From NCBI GenBank assembly GCA_016282215.1, contig JAEEKC010000174.1:1-5490 (forward strand): a DNA stretch of 5,490 nucleotides, in the 5' to 3' direction. The notes under the pieces are model-generated. The model made no database searches. It was not told where the DNA came from and saw nothing but the letters and a program-made list of their open reading frames with translations. Origin of the DNA: Lachnospiraceae bacterium. Its GTDB lineage: Bacteria; Bacillota; Clostridia; Lachnospirales; Lachnospiraceae. A program made the translations under genes and the position numbers. Positions 5,456-5,490 of this stretch are shown in pieces (position 1 is the first letter of the stretch; the number at the start of each line of letters is the position of its first letter).

Positions 5456-5490
5456 TTTTGGGGCAAAAACTATAAAACTTTATTGCAGGA
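5456..5490. other. Downstream flank of glutamine synthetase, no gene seen
   Basis: Only 35 bases remain. TTTTG at 5456-5460 and CAAAA at 5464-5468 can form a tiny, AT-rich stem with a GGG loop. This is too weak to call a terminator. TATAAA at 5471-5476 resembles a -10 element, but no matching -35 element is evident. Confidence 0.3.

Noticed and set aside
5456..5468. Terminator hairpin TTTTG-GGG-CAAAA after glnN
   Set aside because: Five mostly AT pairs with no following T tract; too weak to support.
1..5490. CRISPR array, tRNA or rRNA gene, transposase, phage or defence genes
   Set aside because: No spaced repeats, cloverleaf, ribosomal RNA signature or mobile-element protein motif was seen on either strand; the window is almost fully occupied by housekeeping genes.

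Overview
The window looks like chromosomal housekeeping DNA from a low-to-mid GC anaerobic Firmicute, most likely a gut-type member of the Lachnospiraceae (Clostridia). The family assignment is inferred from the protein flavour: a short-type S-adenosylhomocysteine hydrolase, a long U32 protein with a C-terminal barrel, a YdhF-like aldo/keto reductase and a type III glutamine synthetase. Purine-rich ribosome-binding sites and short intergenic gaps fit the same picture. All five genes lie on the + strand, and coding density is about 95 percent.

Layout: (1) positions 1-583 hold the C-terminal part of ahcY, cut by the window edge. (2) After 27 bases comes a 77-residue conserved-looking protein of unknown function (611-844), probably in the same transcript. 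(3) A 111-base gap (845-955) carries two compact hairpins and looks like a degenerate dispersed intergenic repeat. (4) Positions 956-2248 encode a U32-family protein of the TrhP/YrrO type, the group that hydroxylates tRNA U34; its true start codon is unclear. (5) An aldo/keto reductase (2288-3217) follows 39 bases later with a strong ribosome-binding site. (6) A 126-base gap (3218-3343) contains a long-range inverted repeat, a second hairpin and a 10-base direct repeat that overlaps the end of the reductase gene. (7) Positions 3344-5455 encode a full-length type III glutamine synthetase. The last 35 bases hold no recognisable gene.

The genes do not form one obvious pathway. AhcY removes the S-adenosylhomocysteine made by methyltransferases, and the U32 protein makes a tRNA base that is itself a methyl acceptor in Bacillus, so a loose link through SAM metabolism is possible. 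The reductase and glutamine synthetase look like independent metabolic functions, with glutamine synthetase as the ammonium-assimilating enzyme.

I found no new multi-gene system, phage, transposase, CRISPR array or RNA gene. The points most worth a second look are the two structured intergenic regions, the start-codon problem of the U32 gene (a possible AUA start or a decayed start) and the uncharacterised small protein next to ahcY.
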